Below are positions 52,352-61,665 of a stretch of DNA of 64,000 nt, piece after piece. Position 1 is the stretch's first letter; every line of letters starts with the position of its first letter. The notes below the pieces were generated by a model that was given only the letters and a program-made list of their open reading frames with translations, was not told the origin of the DNA and searched no databases. Position numbers and translations under genes: made by a program. The stretch spans positions 1 through 64,000 of the forward strand of contig NZ_JBHEEH010000008.1 of assembly GCF_041929845.1 (NCBI RefSeq), given 5' to 3'. Source of the DNA: Paenochrobactrum pullorum. GTDB lineage: Bacteria > Pseudomonadota > Alphaproteobacteria > Rhizobiales > Rhizobiaceae.

Positions 52352-53611
52352 TTGCCAATTGATATAAAACAGGGTCACACAGGACAAGGTAACAGCATGC
52401 GCGGTCGGGGCGAATTCATTGCTCTGATTGCTGCTGTGATGGCGATCAATGCTCTGGCAATTGACATCATGCTTCCCGGTTTACAGGAAATTGGGGCAAG
52501 CCTTGGTGTCGAATCTGAAAACCATCGTCAGTTCGTTATTACTGCTTATTTGCTGGGTCTTGGCGTTTCTCAATTATTTTACGGCCCGTTGAGTGATCGC
52601 TTCGGACGTCGCATTCCGCTTTTCGTCGGAACCAGCATTTATATTGTCACCGCGCTGGCATCCGCTTTTACCACCAGTTTCTCGATGCTGATCCTTTTAC
52701 GTGTATTGCAAGGTATTGGTGCCGCAGGCACGCGTGTTATCGCTGTTTCCATCGTACGCGACCTATATGGTGGCCGTCAGATGGCGGAAGTCATGTCGCT
52801 GATCATGATGGTCTTTATGATCTTGCCGGTCATTGCACCTGCAACCGGTCAATTCATCATGTTTTTTGGTGAATGGCACCTGATCTTTGTTTTCATGGCT
52901 ATTTCAGCAGCTGTGGTGATGGTCTGGGTTTATTTCCGTCTTCCGGAAACATTGGCGGAAGAAAAAAGACGTTCATTATCTGGCGCAAGCCTCGCACAGT
53001 CTTTCAGCCTGGTGCTGACCAACCGTGTTGCCTTCTTTTATATGCTCGGCACCTCGTTCATTTTAGGCACGCTGTTCGGCTTTATCGGCTCCTCACAACA
53101 GATTTATGTTGGTATTTATGAGCTTGGTGAATTATTTCCACTGGCTTTCGCCGCGGTAGCAGCCACTATGGCGCTGTCTTCATTCCTGAATTCACGGTTT
53201 GTCGGTCGCTATGGTATGCGTCGTATTTCACAAACTATGCTGTTTATCTTTATTGGTTTCAGCCTGCTATGGTTTGTACTGTCATTGAGCTTTGAAGGGC
53301 CCGTGCCACTATTCCTGCTCCTGCCGCTTTACATGGTCATCATGTTCTCGTTCGGGCTAATCACGTCCAACTTTAATGCACTCGCCATGGAGCCGTTGGG
53401 TGCTGTGGCCGGAACAGCCTCCTCGGTACTGGGCTTCACCCAGACGACTTTGGGCGCGACATTGGGAGCTGTCATTGGTCAGTCCTTTGATGGCACGACT
53501 ACACCCATTGCATTAGGCTTTACCATTTTGGGCGTTATCAGCTTCATCTGTATGCTGATTGCAGAACGTGGCAAACTCTTTGCTTCACAACATCAGGCAC
53601 CCAAAGCATAA
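52352..53611 (+). CDS. Bcr/CflA-family multidrug efflux MFS transporter
   Basis: A 419-residue protein with twelve helices. MAINALAIDIMLPGLQEIGA is the Bcr/CflA helix 1 motif (ALSxDxMLPALP), then LFYGPLSDRFGRRIPLF, RVLQGIGAAGTRVIAVSIVR and MTV-like loop FYMLGTSFILGTLFGFIGSS. It exports drugs such as bicyclomycin or chloramphenicol in relatives. The start is a TTG at 52352 with AGGAGAG upstream; a Met at residue 16 (MRGRGEF) is the alternative. Confidence 0.9.
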   Translation: MPIDIKQGHTGQGNSMRGRGEFIALIAAVMAINALAIDIMLPGLQEIGASLGVESENHRQFVITAYLLGLGVSQLFYGPLSDRFGRRIPLFVGTSIYIVTALASAFTTSFSMLILLRVLQGIGAAGTRVIAVSIVRDLYGGRQMAEVMSLIMMVFMILPVIAPATGQFIMFFGEWHLIFVFMAISAAVVMVWVYFRLPETLAEEKRRSLSGASLAQSFSLVLTNRVAFFYMLGTSFILGTLFGFIGSSQQIYVGIYELGELFPLAFAAVAATMALSSFLNSRFVGRYGMRRISQTMLFIFIGFSLLWFVLSLSFEGPVPLFLLLPLYMVIMFSFGLITSNFNALAMEPLGAVAGTASSVLGFTQTTLGATLGAVIGQSFDGTTTPIALGFTILGVISFICMLIAERGKLFASQHQAPKA

Positions 53612-53966
53612 AAAGCATCGCTATCTATGCAAATGAAAAGTCCGTCATGACATAAAACAATCATGCCGGACTTTTATATTTTAAGAAGCAATCAAAACAT
53701 CGAAATCTTTTTATCCTTTGCAGTCTGTCAATCGTGGAAAATGTCAATCTCACGTAAAACCCGTGTAAAACTTGACCTTTTGCAACGAATAATGCAGAAC
53801 ATAAAGCGAACCTTATTCGCTTTGTTAGAATTTGCATGGCATGATAAGAATGATTCGTAACAACGCATTGCTTGGGCTTTTGCCCATGTTAAAACGATAA
53901 ATGACGACCCGTAATTGTCTGCACGTTTGATGCGGTATATTTAATAGATAGGCTGAACCAAAGCAC
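53612..53966. other. Intergenic region before parE
   Basis: A terminator lies at 53636-53676. Beyond it are AAAGCGAA/TTCGCTTT (53805-53822), a short perfect hairpin, and a TTGACC box at 53774-53779 that may be part of the parE promoter. No gene is supported. Confidence 0.45.
53636..53676 (+). terminator. Terminator of the Bcr/CflA gene
   Basis: AAAAGTCCG / CGGACTTTT arms with an inner CATGA/TCATG pair around a short loop. Confidence 0.85.
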
Positions 53967-56096
53967 ATGGACGACAACAACGATCTTTTTTCAAGTGTTG
54001 TGAGTAAAGCCCGTGAAAGGCAAATGACATCGCAGGCTGACATCAGTGCGGTAGCCCCTGCCCCTGTGGCAGAAAAAGCCGCACCAACAATACCTGCCGT
54101 TTCTGCTGCACCTTCTGCTCCCACACCGGTTGAGTCCGTCAAGCGTGCAACATTAGCTGCCGATAATGGTGATTATAATGCCTCTGCCATCCGTGTTCTG
54201 GAAGGCTTGGAGCCGGTACGTCTGCGCCCTGGTATGTATATCGGCGGTACCGACGAAAAAGCGATGCACCATCTCTTTGCTGAAGTCATCGATAACTCGA
54301 TGGACGAAGCGGTGGCTGGACATGCAAACTTTATTGAAGTCAGCCTTGATGCTGATGGTTTCTTGTCTGTCAGCGATAATGGTCGCGGTATTCCGATCGA
54401 TAATCACCCGCAGGTTCCGGGAAAATCCACGCTTGAAGTCATTATGACCAAGCTGCATGCCGGCGGTAAATTCGACGGTAAAGCCTATGAAACATCCGGC
54501 GGGCTGCACGGCGTTGGTGTCTCGGTCGTCAACGCGCTTTCCGATGTGTTAGAAGTAGAAGTTGCACGTAATCGCCGCTTGTATCGCCAATGCTTCTCGC
54601 GCGGTATTCCGCAAGGCGGTTTGGAAGAACTCGGTGAAGTGCATAACCGCCGCGGCACACGCCTGCGCTTCCATCCGGATCCGGATATTTTCGGTAAAAA
54701 TGCCAAATTTGACCCGACGCGCATTTATCGTATGGCGCGCTCGAAAGCCTATTTGTTCGGTGGTGTTGAAATCCGCTGGAGTTGTGACCCTTCACTTCTC
54801 GACCCGAAACAGGATACGCCTGAAAAGGCTGTCTTCCATTTCCCAGGTGGTTTGAAGGATTATTTGTCCACCACATTGGGCAAAGACTTTCAGGTCACAC
54901 GCGAAATTTTTGCCGGTAAAACCGAAGCGCAAGGTCGTCATGGTGCCTTGGAATGGGCTGTCAGCTGGTATGGTGGCGATGCGTTTGTACATTCTTATTG
55001 TAACACGATCCCGACCGGTGATGGTGGTACCCATGAGGCTGGCCTTCGTATCGCTCTCACACGTGGTCTGAAAGCCTATGCCGAACTGACCAATAATAAA
55101 CGTGCCTCTGTCATTACCACCGATGACGTGATGACATCAGCAGCTGCCATGCTGTCTGTTTTTATTCGCGAACCGGAATTTGTCGGCCAAACCAAAGACA
55201 AGCTTGCCACTGTTGAGGCGCAGCGTATCGTTGAAAATGCCATTCGTGATCCGTTTGATCATTGGCTGGCTGCCTCGCCGCAGGAAGCCTCCAAATTGCT
55301 CGACTGGGTGGTTGAACGTGCTGAGGAACGTCTGCGCCGCCGTCAGGAAAAAGAAGTCAACCGCAAGACGGCTGTACGCAAATTGCGGCTGCCGGGTAAA
55401 CTCGCAGACTGCTCACAAAACTCTGCCAACAATGCAGAACTGTTTATTGTTGAAGGTGATTCCGCGGGCGGTTCCGCCAAACAAGCACGTAACCGCACCA
55501 ATCAGGCGATCCTGCCACTGCGCGGTAAAATCCTGAACGTAGCGAGCGCCGGACGCGATAAGCTTACAGCCAACCAACAGATTGCCGATATTATTCAAGC
55601 GCTTGGCTGTGGAACACGGTCAAAATACCGCGAAGAAGATCTGCGTTATGACCGCATTATCATCATGACGGATGCTGACGTGGATGGCGCGCATATTGCT
55701 TCGCTTTTAATCACCTTCTTCTATCAGGAAATGCCGGAAATGATCAGTAACGGCCATCTCTTTCTCGCGGTGCCTCCGCTTTATCGCCTTAGCCAAGGTG
55801 GCAAAACTGCCTATGCCCGTGATGATGCACATAAGGATGAATTGCTGCGTACGCATTTCAGCGGACGTGGTAAGATTGAAATCGGCCGCTTTAAGGGCTT
55901 GGGTGAAATGCGTGCCGAGCAATTGAAAGAAACGACGATGGATCCGGCCAAACGCACACTCTTGCGTGTGGAGATTGATCACAGCACTGAAGAAGCCACC
56001 AAGGCAACGGTTGATGACCTGATGGGCACCAAGCCGGAAGCCCGCTTCCGCTTCATTCAGGAAAATGCCGAATTTGCCGACAAACTCGATATTTAG
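53967..56096 (+). CDS. parE: DNA topoisomerase IV subunit B
   Basis: A 709-residue type IIA subunit. The first 65 residues form an Ala/Pro-rich extension (VAPAPVAEKAAPTIPAVSA) found in alphaproteobacterial ParE. The GHKL ATPase has EVIDNSMDEAVAG, VSDNGRGIPI and TSGGLHGVGVSVVNALS. The Toprim domain has FIVEGDSAGGSAKQARNR and MTDADVDGAHIASL. It separates sister chromosomes together with ParC. ParE rather than GyrB is chosen from the RMARSKAYLFGGVEIRW segment, the short length without the GyrB insertion, and CSQNSANNAELFIVEG. Confidence 0.94.
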   Translation: MDDNNDLFSSVVSKARERQMTSQADISAVAPAPVAEKAAPTIPAVSAAPSAPTPVESVKRATLAADNGDYNASAIRVLEGLEPVRLRPGMYIGGTDEKAMHHLFAEVIDNSMDEAVAGHANFIEVSLDADGFLSVSDNGRGIPIDNHPQVPGKSTLEVIMTKLHAGGKFDGKAYETSGGLHGVGVSVVNALSDVLEVEVARNRRLYRQCFSRGIPQGGLEELGEVHNRRGTRLRFHPDPDIFGKNAKFDPTRIYRMARSKAYLFGGVEIRWSCDPSLLDPKQDTPEKAVFHFPGGLKDYLSTTLGKDFQVTREIFAGKTEAQGRHGALEWAVSWYGGDAFVHSYCNTIPTGDGGTHEAGLRIALTRGLKAYAELTNNKRASVITTDDVMTSAAAMLSVFIREPEFVGQTKDKLATVEAQRIVENAIRDPFDHWLAASPQEASKLLDWVVERAEERLRRRQEKEVNRKTAVRKLRLPGKLADCSQNSANNAELFIVEGDSAGGSAKQARNRTNQAILPLRGKILNVASAGRDKLTANQQIADIIQALGCGTRSKYREEDLRYDRIIIMTDADVDGAHIASLLITFFYQEMPEMISNGHLFLAVPPLYRLSQGGKTAYARDDAHKDELLRTHFSGRGKIEIGRFKGLGEMRAEQLKETTMDPAKRTLLRVEIDHSTEEATKATVDDLMGTKPEARFRFIQENAEFADKLDI

Positions 56097-56138
56097 ATGG
56101 TGTTTTACCGATAAGTTTTTAAGTTCCCAACGTACTGA

Positions 56139-56246
56139 CTAGAGCATGTTTCCCAAAAGTGGGCACCGGTTTTGGGATAAAGACATGCGTAAAAACAAAA
56201 CGGTAGAGCGAGCACATTGGATACGATTAAGTGAGACACGCTCTAG
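56139..56246. repeat. RIME-like intergenic palindromic element
   Basis: A 108-base mosaic framed by CTAGAGC and GCTCTAG. It starts AGAGCATGTTTCCCAAAAGT and includes inner pairs CCCAAAAGTGGGCACCGGTTT-like and GACATGCGTAAAAACAAA. This matches, from memory, the Rhizobium intergenic mosaic elements (RIME) frequent in Hyphomicrobiales. It is non-coding and may form long hairpins in RNA. Confidence 0.75.
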
Positions 56247-56279
56247 AAATTGATCATTCAGTTTGTAGGGAGCTTAAAT

Positions 56280-56708
56280 GTGGCGAGAAACATTGTTAAT
56301 GGTCTGCTGATACAGAATAATAAGCTTTTATTGGCACGTCGTAGTTCTCATCGTCATGCCTATGCTAATTGCTGGAGTTTTCCTGGCGGACATGTCGAAA
56401 ACGGTGAAACTCAAGAACAGGCTTTGAAACGCGAACTGCGTGAAGAGTTAGGTATTGCACCGCAAAAATACAGCTTTATCTATGAGATAAAAGACCTGAA
56501 CACTGCCGAAAAAGTCACTTATTATTTGTATATTATAAAGCAATGGGAGGGAAATCCGGCAATTCGAAATGACGAGCATTCCGAATTATGCTGGATCCCC
56601 TTGAATGAAGCCAATAATCTCAAAGAACTTGCTTTGGATTCCTATCTGACTGTTTTTAAATATCTGGATAATTACATCAGCCCTGACGCTCAGGCAGACG
56701 CACAATAA
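56280..56708 (+). CDS. NUDIX hydrolase, MutT/NTP-pyrophosphatase-like
   Basis: A 142-residue single-domain NUDIX enzyme. After NGLLIQNNKLLLARRS and WSFPGGHVENGE, the NUDIX helix is GETQEQALKRELREELGI, complete with REL-REELG. It probably hydrolyses a modified nucleoside triphosphate such as an oxidised one, but the substrate is not proven. The GTG at 56280 is preferred: AGGGAG lies eight bases before it; the frame opens at a TTG ten codons earlier. Its 3' end overlaps the convergent ferredoxin gene by 32 bases. Confidence 0.9.
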   Translation: MARNIVNGLLIQNNKLLLARRSSHRHAYANCWSFPGGHVENGETQEQALKRELREELGIAPQKYSFIYEIKDLNTAEKVTYYLYIIKQWEGNPAIRNDEHSELCWIPLNEANNLKELALDSYLTVFKYLDNYISPDAQADAQ

Positions 56709-56997
56709 GGCCGTTGATTTCATCACGAACGCGGATCTGGCAGGAAAGACGCGAATTTGCCTGAACATCATAGGCAAAATCCAGCATATCCTCTTCCATT
56801 GCATCAGGTTCGCCCACAATTTCCTGCCAATTTTCATCGACATAAACATGGCAGGTCGCGCAAGCACAAGCTCCGCCGCAATCGGCATCAATACCCGGAA
56901 TACCATTACGAATTGCCGCCTCCATGACACTGGAACCGTTCGGGCTTTCCACCTCGTAAGGGGTACCATCCGCAGTGATATAAGTAATTTTTGTCAT
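56677..56997 (-). CDS. [2Fe-2S] ferredoxin, adrenodoxin type
   Basis: A 106-residue protein. The cluster cysteines follow the pattern C-x5-C-x2-C-(about 36)-C: CGGACACATC and RLSCQI. MTKITYITADG at the start and DENWQEIVGEPDAMEEDMLD in the middle are typical of the adrenodoxin/FdxB type used in Fe-S assembly or P450 reactions. The 3' end overlaps the NUDIX gene on the other strand. Confidence 0.94.
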   Translation of the reverse strand: MTKITYITADGTPYEVESPNGSSVMEAAIRNGIPGIDADCGGACACATCHVYVDENWQEIVGEPDAMEEDMLDFAYDVQANSRLSCQIRVRDEINGLIVRLPERQG

Positions 56998-57099
56998 TAC
57001 CCGTCCTAGATTTTATAAAACTCCGGTCATCATCCGGTTAACTCTTTAGTCGTATCCGAGGAGATACGTATTTATGCGTGAAAGTTCAACCAGACAGCG

Positions 57100-57936
57100 T
57101 CAAAGTGACCGCGCTACGATCAGCTGTCCCGGAACCGGCTGGCCTTGTTCATGACGTACAATAATGTTCTGACAAGCCAGACATTCAAAACCATGCGCTT
57201 CCACCAAACGACGTAAATAATTTTCTGCGTGCGCAAAACGCTGATAGGCACCAACCATATAATCACGCTTCTGAAAAATTTCATCTGATTGTGTTTCGGA
57301 TGAAAAAGCAATCACACCACCTTGATTGATATGTGCTTTCAATCCGGCAAAAAAATCTTCCAATGCACCCATATAGGGCAAAACATCAGTTGCAACGATC
57401 AAATCCCACGGTGCAGCTGTGTTTTTTTGTAAAAACAACACCGCTTCGCTGACAAATAACGCATCATAATCACCTTTTTCATAGGCGATTTCGATCATGT
57501 TTTCAGAAATATCAACGCCGGTTTTGTGCGTGGCAATATCATCCAGCGCATCTGCCGAAAGGCCAGTGCCACAACCAAGATCAAGCATACGCTCAAACTG
57601 GCAATCTTCGTCCAACTTCAAAAGTACTTCACGCAATTGCAGCGGCACATCATAACCAAGCTGATCGACCAAAATCGTATCAAACATATCTGCATGCTGA
57701 TCAAACAACGTTGCCACATAAGCATCCGGCGCTTTAGGCGGCACATCCCCTTTGCCCATACTGGCAAGTCTGACAGCAGCACCGGCATGATCAGAAGGAT
57801 CGATTTGCAAAACTTCCTTATAAGCTAAGCTGGCAGCTTCAAAATCACCGGCTTTTTCAAGGCTTAACGCGCGCTCATAAGCTTCTTCCAAGGCTTCTTC
57901 ATCAAAAGCTGCCGGTGTTTCATTATTCAAAGTCAT
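57100..57936 (-). CDS. SAM-dependent methyltransferase with TPR-like N-terminus
   Basis: A 278-residue protein. Residues 10-60 resemble one to two TPR repeats (YERALSLEKAGDFEAASLAY, KEVLQIDPSDHAGAAVRLAS). The methyltransferase has motif I MLDLGCGTGLSADAL and the acidic residue in TGVDISENMIEIA, then LIVATDVLPYMG. This fusion is common in alphaproteobacteria; the substrate is unknown. AAGGAAAAAGA precedes the ATG at 57936, favouring it over an upstream ATG. It follows galE on the same strand by 48 bases. Confidence 0.88.
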   Translation of the reverse strand: MTLNNETPAAFDEEALEEAYERALSLEKAGDFEAASLAYKEVLQIDPSDHAGAAVRLASMGKGDVPPKAPDAYVATLFDQHADMFDTILVDQLGYDVPLQLREVLLKLDEDCQFERMLDLGCGTGLSADALDDIATHKTGVDISENMIEIAYEKGDYDALFVSEAVLFLQKNTAAPWDLIVATDVLPYMGALEDFFAGLKAHINQGGVIAFSSETQSDEIFQKRDYMVGAYQRFAHAENYLRRLVEAHGFECLACQNIIVRHEQGQPVPGQLIVARSL

Positions 57937-57984
57937 TCTTTTTCCTTCGGCGAGCAAGTAGCGCATCAGCACACTTACAGCTTT

Positions 57985-58992
57985 TTATTGATATCCGTTT
58001 GGATTTTTACACTGCCAGTTCCACATGTCCTGACACATATCATTGAGTGTTTTTTGCGCCGACCAGTTCAATATCTCTTTTGCCCGTGCTGGATCGGCAT
58101 AATATTCAGCAATATCACCAGCTCGACGCTGAGCAATCTCGTAAGGAACCGATTTTCCAGTCACTTTTTCATAAGCCCTGATTACTTCAAAAACACTATA
58201 TCCCTGCCCTGTACCCAGATTGAGTGTCAAACATTGCGGCTCATCCAACATTTTCAAGGCTCGCACATGACCTTTAGCCACATCTTCCACATGGATATAA
58301 TCACGCACACCCGTGCCGTCATGGGTCGGATAATCATTACCCCATATGGTCAATTTTTCACGTTTGCCGCTTACAACTTGCGCAATTAATGGCATCAGAT
58401 TATTAGGCACACCTTTCGGATTTTCACCTATTAACCCGCTTTCATGCGCACCAACAGGATTGAAATAACGTAAAATAGCAATTTGCCAACTCGGATTACC
58501 ACGATAAATATCGCGTAAAATATCTTCCACCACCAGTTTGCTGCGCCCATAAGTATTGGCGGGCAGCAACCGGTGATCCTCGGTAAATGGCAACTGCTCC
58601 GGCTCGCCATAAACTGTTGCCGATGAACTAAATACAATCCTTTTGACATCCACCGCACGCATAGCTTCCAGCAAACGAATAGTGCCGACTACGTTGCAAT
58701 CATAATAATGCAACGGTTTTTGCGTTGATTCCGTCACAGATTTAAGGCCGGCAAAATGCATCACTGCATCACATTTATGACGCTTTAAAACTTGCTCCAG
58801 AAATATACGGTCACGCACATCACCTGCTTCGCGAAACAGCTTCCGTCCTGTAATTTCTTCCACCCGACGCAGAATTTCCGGATAACTATTATCAAAATTA
58901 TCAACGACCACGACATCATAGCCAGCCTGCAACAGCTCAACACATGTGTGCGATCCGATATAACCGGCACCTCCGGTCACCATAACAGCCAT
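57985..58992 (-). CDS. galE: UDP-glucose 4-epimerase
   Basis: A 335-residue short-chain dehydrogenase-type epimerase. It has VTGGAGYIGSHTCVELLQAG for NAD, MHFAGLKSVTEST, SSSATVYGEP with the catalytic Ser, YGRSKLVVE with Tyr and Lys of the YxxxK pair, and RYFNPVGAHESGLIGENP. It interconverts UDP-glucose and UDP-galactose for surface polysaccharide. The length is standard. Confidence 0.96.
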   Translation of the reverse strand: MAVMVTGGAGYIGSHTCVELLQAGYDVVVVDNFDNSYPEILRRVEEITGRKLFREAGDVRDRIFLEQVLKRHKCDAVMHFAGLKSVTESTQKPLHYYDCNVVGTIRLLEAMRAVDVKRIVFSSSATVYGEPEQLPFTEDHRLLPANTYGRSKLVVEDILRDIYRGNPSWQIAILRYFNPVGAHESGLIGENPKGVPNNLMPLIAQVVSGKREKLTIWGNDYPTHDGTGVRDYIHVEDVAKGHVRALKMLDEPQCLTLNLGTGQGYSVFEVIRAYEKVTGKSVPYEIAQRRAGDIAEYYADPARAKEILNWSAQKTLNDMCQDMWNWQCKNPNGYQ

Positions 58993-59155
58993 GTTTCTGC
59001 CTTCCTGAAATGCCTTATCCGCTGCGCCTTCATATTATATCGGTCAATCTCACAAAATTGAAAGGAATGATCAAAAAATAGATGAGGCAACGCTCAACCA
59101 TGATAGACATATTGAGAATCGCATAGCATCGCAACGGATAGATTTGGAGACTATT

Positions 59156-59980
59156 TTGCAACCTTCCGGCAAAATTGAAAGACTGCTTGAAATCATGGCA
59201 GCACTTCGCAATCCTGAAACTGGCTGCCCTTGGGATGTAGAGCAAAGCTATGAAACTATTGCTCCTTATACTTTGGAAGAAGTCTATGAAGTGCTGGATG
59301 CTATCGAGCGTCAGGACAAAGATGATTTACGCGAAGAATTAGGCGATTTGCTGTTGCAAGTCGTGTTCCATGCGCGCATCGCCGAGGAAGAAGGCGCATT
59401 TGACTTTGAAGATGTCGTACATGCCATCACCCATAAAATGATCCGTCGCCATCCGCATGTGTTTGGCGATGAAGAAGCCCGTAATGCCGGTATGGCTAAA
59501 GGGGCTTGGGGGCGCATTAAGCAGGAAGAAAAAGCCGAACGTGAACAGCGCCGTGCTAACGCGGGATTGCCTACGTTGGAGAAGAACGGTTATCTCGATG
59601 ATATTCCACGTGCTTTTCCTGCATTATTGCGCGCTTTAAAGCTCCAATTAAAGGCTGCCAAAGTTGGCTTTGACTGGAGCGAGCCGGAACCGATTCTCGC
59701 AAAGATCGAAGAAGAAATAGCAGAACTCAAACAAGCGAAACTATCGGCTGATCAGAAGCATATTGAAGAAGAATATGGTGATTTGCTCTTTGCTATGGTC
59801 AATCTGGGACGACATATGAATATCGACCCGGAAATTGCTCTGATGCGTGCCAATGATAAGTTTCTCAACCGGTTCCACTATATCGAGAAAAGCCTCAAGC
59901 AAAACGGTTCATCACCGGAACAATCCAATTTGGAAGAAATGGAAACGCTCTGGCAAAAAGCCAAAGCAAGCGGTTTGTGA
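59156..59980 (+). CDS. mazG: Nucleoside triphosphate pyrophosphohydrolase MazG
   Basis: A 274-residue protein with two MazG domains. It has CPWDVEQSYETIAPYTLEEV, the metal-binding EELGDLLLQVVFHARIAEEE and, later, KIEEEIAELKQ and EEYGDLLFAMVNLGRHMNID. It hydrolyses nucleoside triphosphates, cleaning the pool or lowering ppGpp-related signals. The start is placed at the TTG at 59156, as GGAG lies seven bases before it; another TTG at 59144 is possible. Confidence 0.95.
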   Translation: MQPSGKIERLLEIMAALRNPETGCPWDVEQSYETIAPYTLEEVYEVLDAIERQDKDDLREELGDLLLQVVFHARIAEEEGAFDFEDVVHAITHKMIRRHPHVFGDEEARNAGMAKGAWGRIKQEEKAEREQRRANAGLPTLEKNGYLDDIPRAFPALLRALKLQLKAAKVGFDWSEPEPILAKIEEEIAELKQAKLSADQKHIEEEYGDLLFAMVNLGRHMNIDPEIALMRANDKFLNRFHYIEKSLKQNGSSPEQSNLEEMETLWQKAKASGL

Positions 59981-60054
59981 TGGTTTCTTGATCACAATCA
60001 ATGCATCTGCGGCTCCAGCATTTAATATCCAAATATCACACCAAAGGGGATTTC

Positions 60055-60498
60055 ATGTTCAAGCATATTCTAGTCGCAGCCGATGGCTCCGAAACCTCCA
60101 TCAAAAGCATCAAATATGCTGTTGAACTGGCCAAAAAACATGAAAGCAAGCTCACGGTTCTGACCGTCAGCATTCCCTATTCCCTCTCAAGTTTCACGGT
60201 AGCATGGCAAAATGCACCAATCGACAGCGATGATTACGACAAAACCATCGAAGAAGCCGCCTCCCGCATTCTGCAAGAGGCAAATGATATTGCCACTGTT
60301 TCCGGCGTTGTGATGGCTACGCGTCATATTTCGGAAGTGTCTGCCGCCACAGCGATTGTCGACACTGCCGATCAATTGGATTGTGATCTGATCATCATGG
60401 CCTCACACGGACGACGCGGCGTCGTAAGAAGGCTTTTAGGCAGCCAGACCAACGAAGTTTTACAAATGAGCCGGATACCAGTGCTGGTCTATCGCTGA
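60055..60498 (+). CDS. Universal stress protein, UspA family
   Basis: A 147-residue protein with MFKHILVAADGSETSIKSIK at the start, and the ATP-binding G-2x-G-9x-G(S/T) motif near the end: MASHGRRGVVRRLLGSQTNEV, split as GRRGVVRRLLGS. AAAGGGGA before the ATG supports this start. It is likely an ATP-binding stress protein; partners are not evident. Confidence 0.93.
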   Translation: MFKHILVAADGSETSIKSIKYAVELAKKHESKLTVLTVSIPYSLSSFTVAWQNAPIDSDDYDKTIEEAASRILQEANDIATVSGVVMATRHISEVSAATAIVDTADQLDCDLIIMASHGRRGVVRRLLGSQTNEVLQMSRIPVLVYR

Positions 60499-60768
60499 TA
60501 GAAAATAAGATTCGTACTATTTTTCATATATTTATCTTCGGTTTTTGATATTTTGATGCGACTGATTATATCCGCCGCATCATTTTTCTAACGATCCAAA
60601 GCCGATAATCGTTTTTTTAAATTTTAGCCTGTGGGTAATGAAAACTTTTGTCATATTCTGCAAAATACAGCATTGACGAATGCAATATATAACATTAAAC
60701 AACCACTCATGTTCAGCAGCAATGCTAAACAGCTAAGGCCTTCAAATAGAAAGCCTCTTTTAAAATGC

Positions 60769-60845
60769 GCGGGTGTAGCTCAGTTGGTTAGAGTGCCGGC
60801 CTGTCACGCCGGAGGTCGCGGGTTCGAGCCCCGTCACTCGCGCCA
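60769..60845 (+). tRNA. tRNA-Asp (anticodon GUC)
   Basis: Acceptor arms GCGGGTG / CACTCGC, D arm GCTCAGTTGGTTAGAGT, anticodon stem-loop CCGGCCTGTCACGCCGG with GTC, T arm GGGTTCGAGCCCC, discriminator G and encoded CCA. Confidence 0.97.
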
Positions 60846-60998
60846 TTTTAAAAACAACAGTTGAGAATTCTCCTGCATTTCCTTCCGGTCTTTAAACTAC
60901 CCATTCATGGTTATGACTTTGATAATCATTGCTCTGCTTTGGTAAAAACGCCTTTGCATGATGATCTTTTAAAATAAAATTTTTTGACTTTAGAAATA

Positions 60999-61027
60999 AA
61001 AAGCCACCCATTAAGGGTGGCTTTTAA
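60999..61027 (-). terminator. Terminator of the Mla-type operon
   Basis: AAAAAGCCACCC / GGGTGGCTTTTA arms with loop ATTAA; on the minus strand a T run follows, 24 bases after the lipoprotein gene stop. Confidence 0.88.
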
Positions 61028-61050
61028 CTGAGCAAAATTGAACGCTTAAC

Positions 61051-61665
61051 TCATATCACAAGGAAAGACCAGCTGACGATTTCAGCTGCGGTTTTCTCAA
61101 ATGCCTGGTCCAAAGCAGCAAGATAAGCATTATTACCGCTACCACGAACCTGCACGACATTACGGAATACTTTCGTTGATCGTATATGTCCGTTCTTATC
61201 ATCCATAACCCGTACAGCAAGCTCAACGACTGCCGTTTGCGGTGATGTGGATGCACGAATGCCGAATTCACGAATATCTGTCAGTATCTGATAATTGATC
61301 GCCAGACCATCACCCGGACGCCCTACGCCACCGAGCAAGCCGGTATTTTCGTAAGCCTGCACAAGACGCGACTGGATAATATTCGGCAGACGATCCCCCC
61401 ATTGGGCACCGCTCAGATATGCAATTGATCCCGATGCCGGATTGACCACAATATTCTGACTATCTAGTGCCTTGAGTGCGGCAGGAGCTGCCACCAAGAT
61501 TTGTACAGATTTACGGCTTTTTGCTGTAACTGCGGAGTTTGGCGCACTCAAACTATAGGTATCAAGCGGCGCGGTGGTGCCGCAGGATGCCATTAATCCG
61601 GCAAGTCCAGCAATCATCAAGCCAAAACGGGCTCGCTTCAGGAGCTTGACATCAAATTGACTCAT
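61051..61665 (-). CDS. ABC-type transport auxiliary lipoprotein (PqiC/LptE-like)
   Basis: A 204-residue lipoprotein: signal with lipobox LMASC near residue 28, then TYSLSAPNSAV. SVQILVAAPAALKALDSQNI and GAQWGDRLPNIIQSRLVQAY match the ABC-transport auxiliary (PqiC-like, formerly DUF330) family. It sits in the periplasm attached to a membrane. It overlaps the mlaD-like gene by four bases, at the end of the operon mlaE-mlaF-mlaD, and likely assists lipid transport. Confidence 0.92.
   Translation of the reverse strand: MSQFDVKLLKRARFGLMIAGLAGLMASCGTTAPLDTYSLSAPNSAVTAKSRKSVQILVAAPAALKALDSQNIVVNPASGSIAYLSGAQWGDRLPNIIQSRLVQAYENTGLLGGVGRPGDGLAINYQILTDIREFGIRASTSPQTAVVELAVRVMDDKNGHIRSTKVFRNVVQVRGSGNNAYLAALDQAFEKTAAEIVSWSFLVI

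Noticed and set aside
60631..60864. 77-codon frame on plus
   Set aside because: It covers tRNA-Asp; the C-terminal part is translated tRNA sequence.
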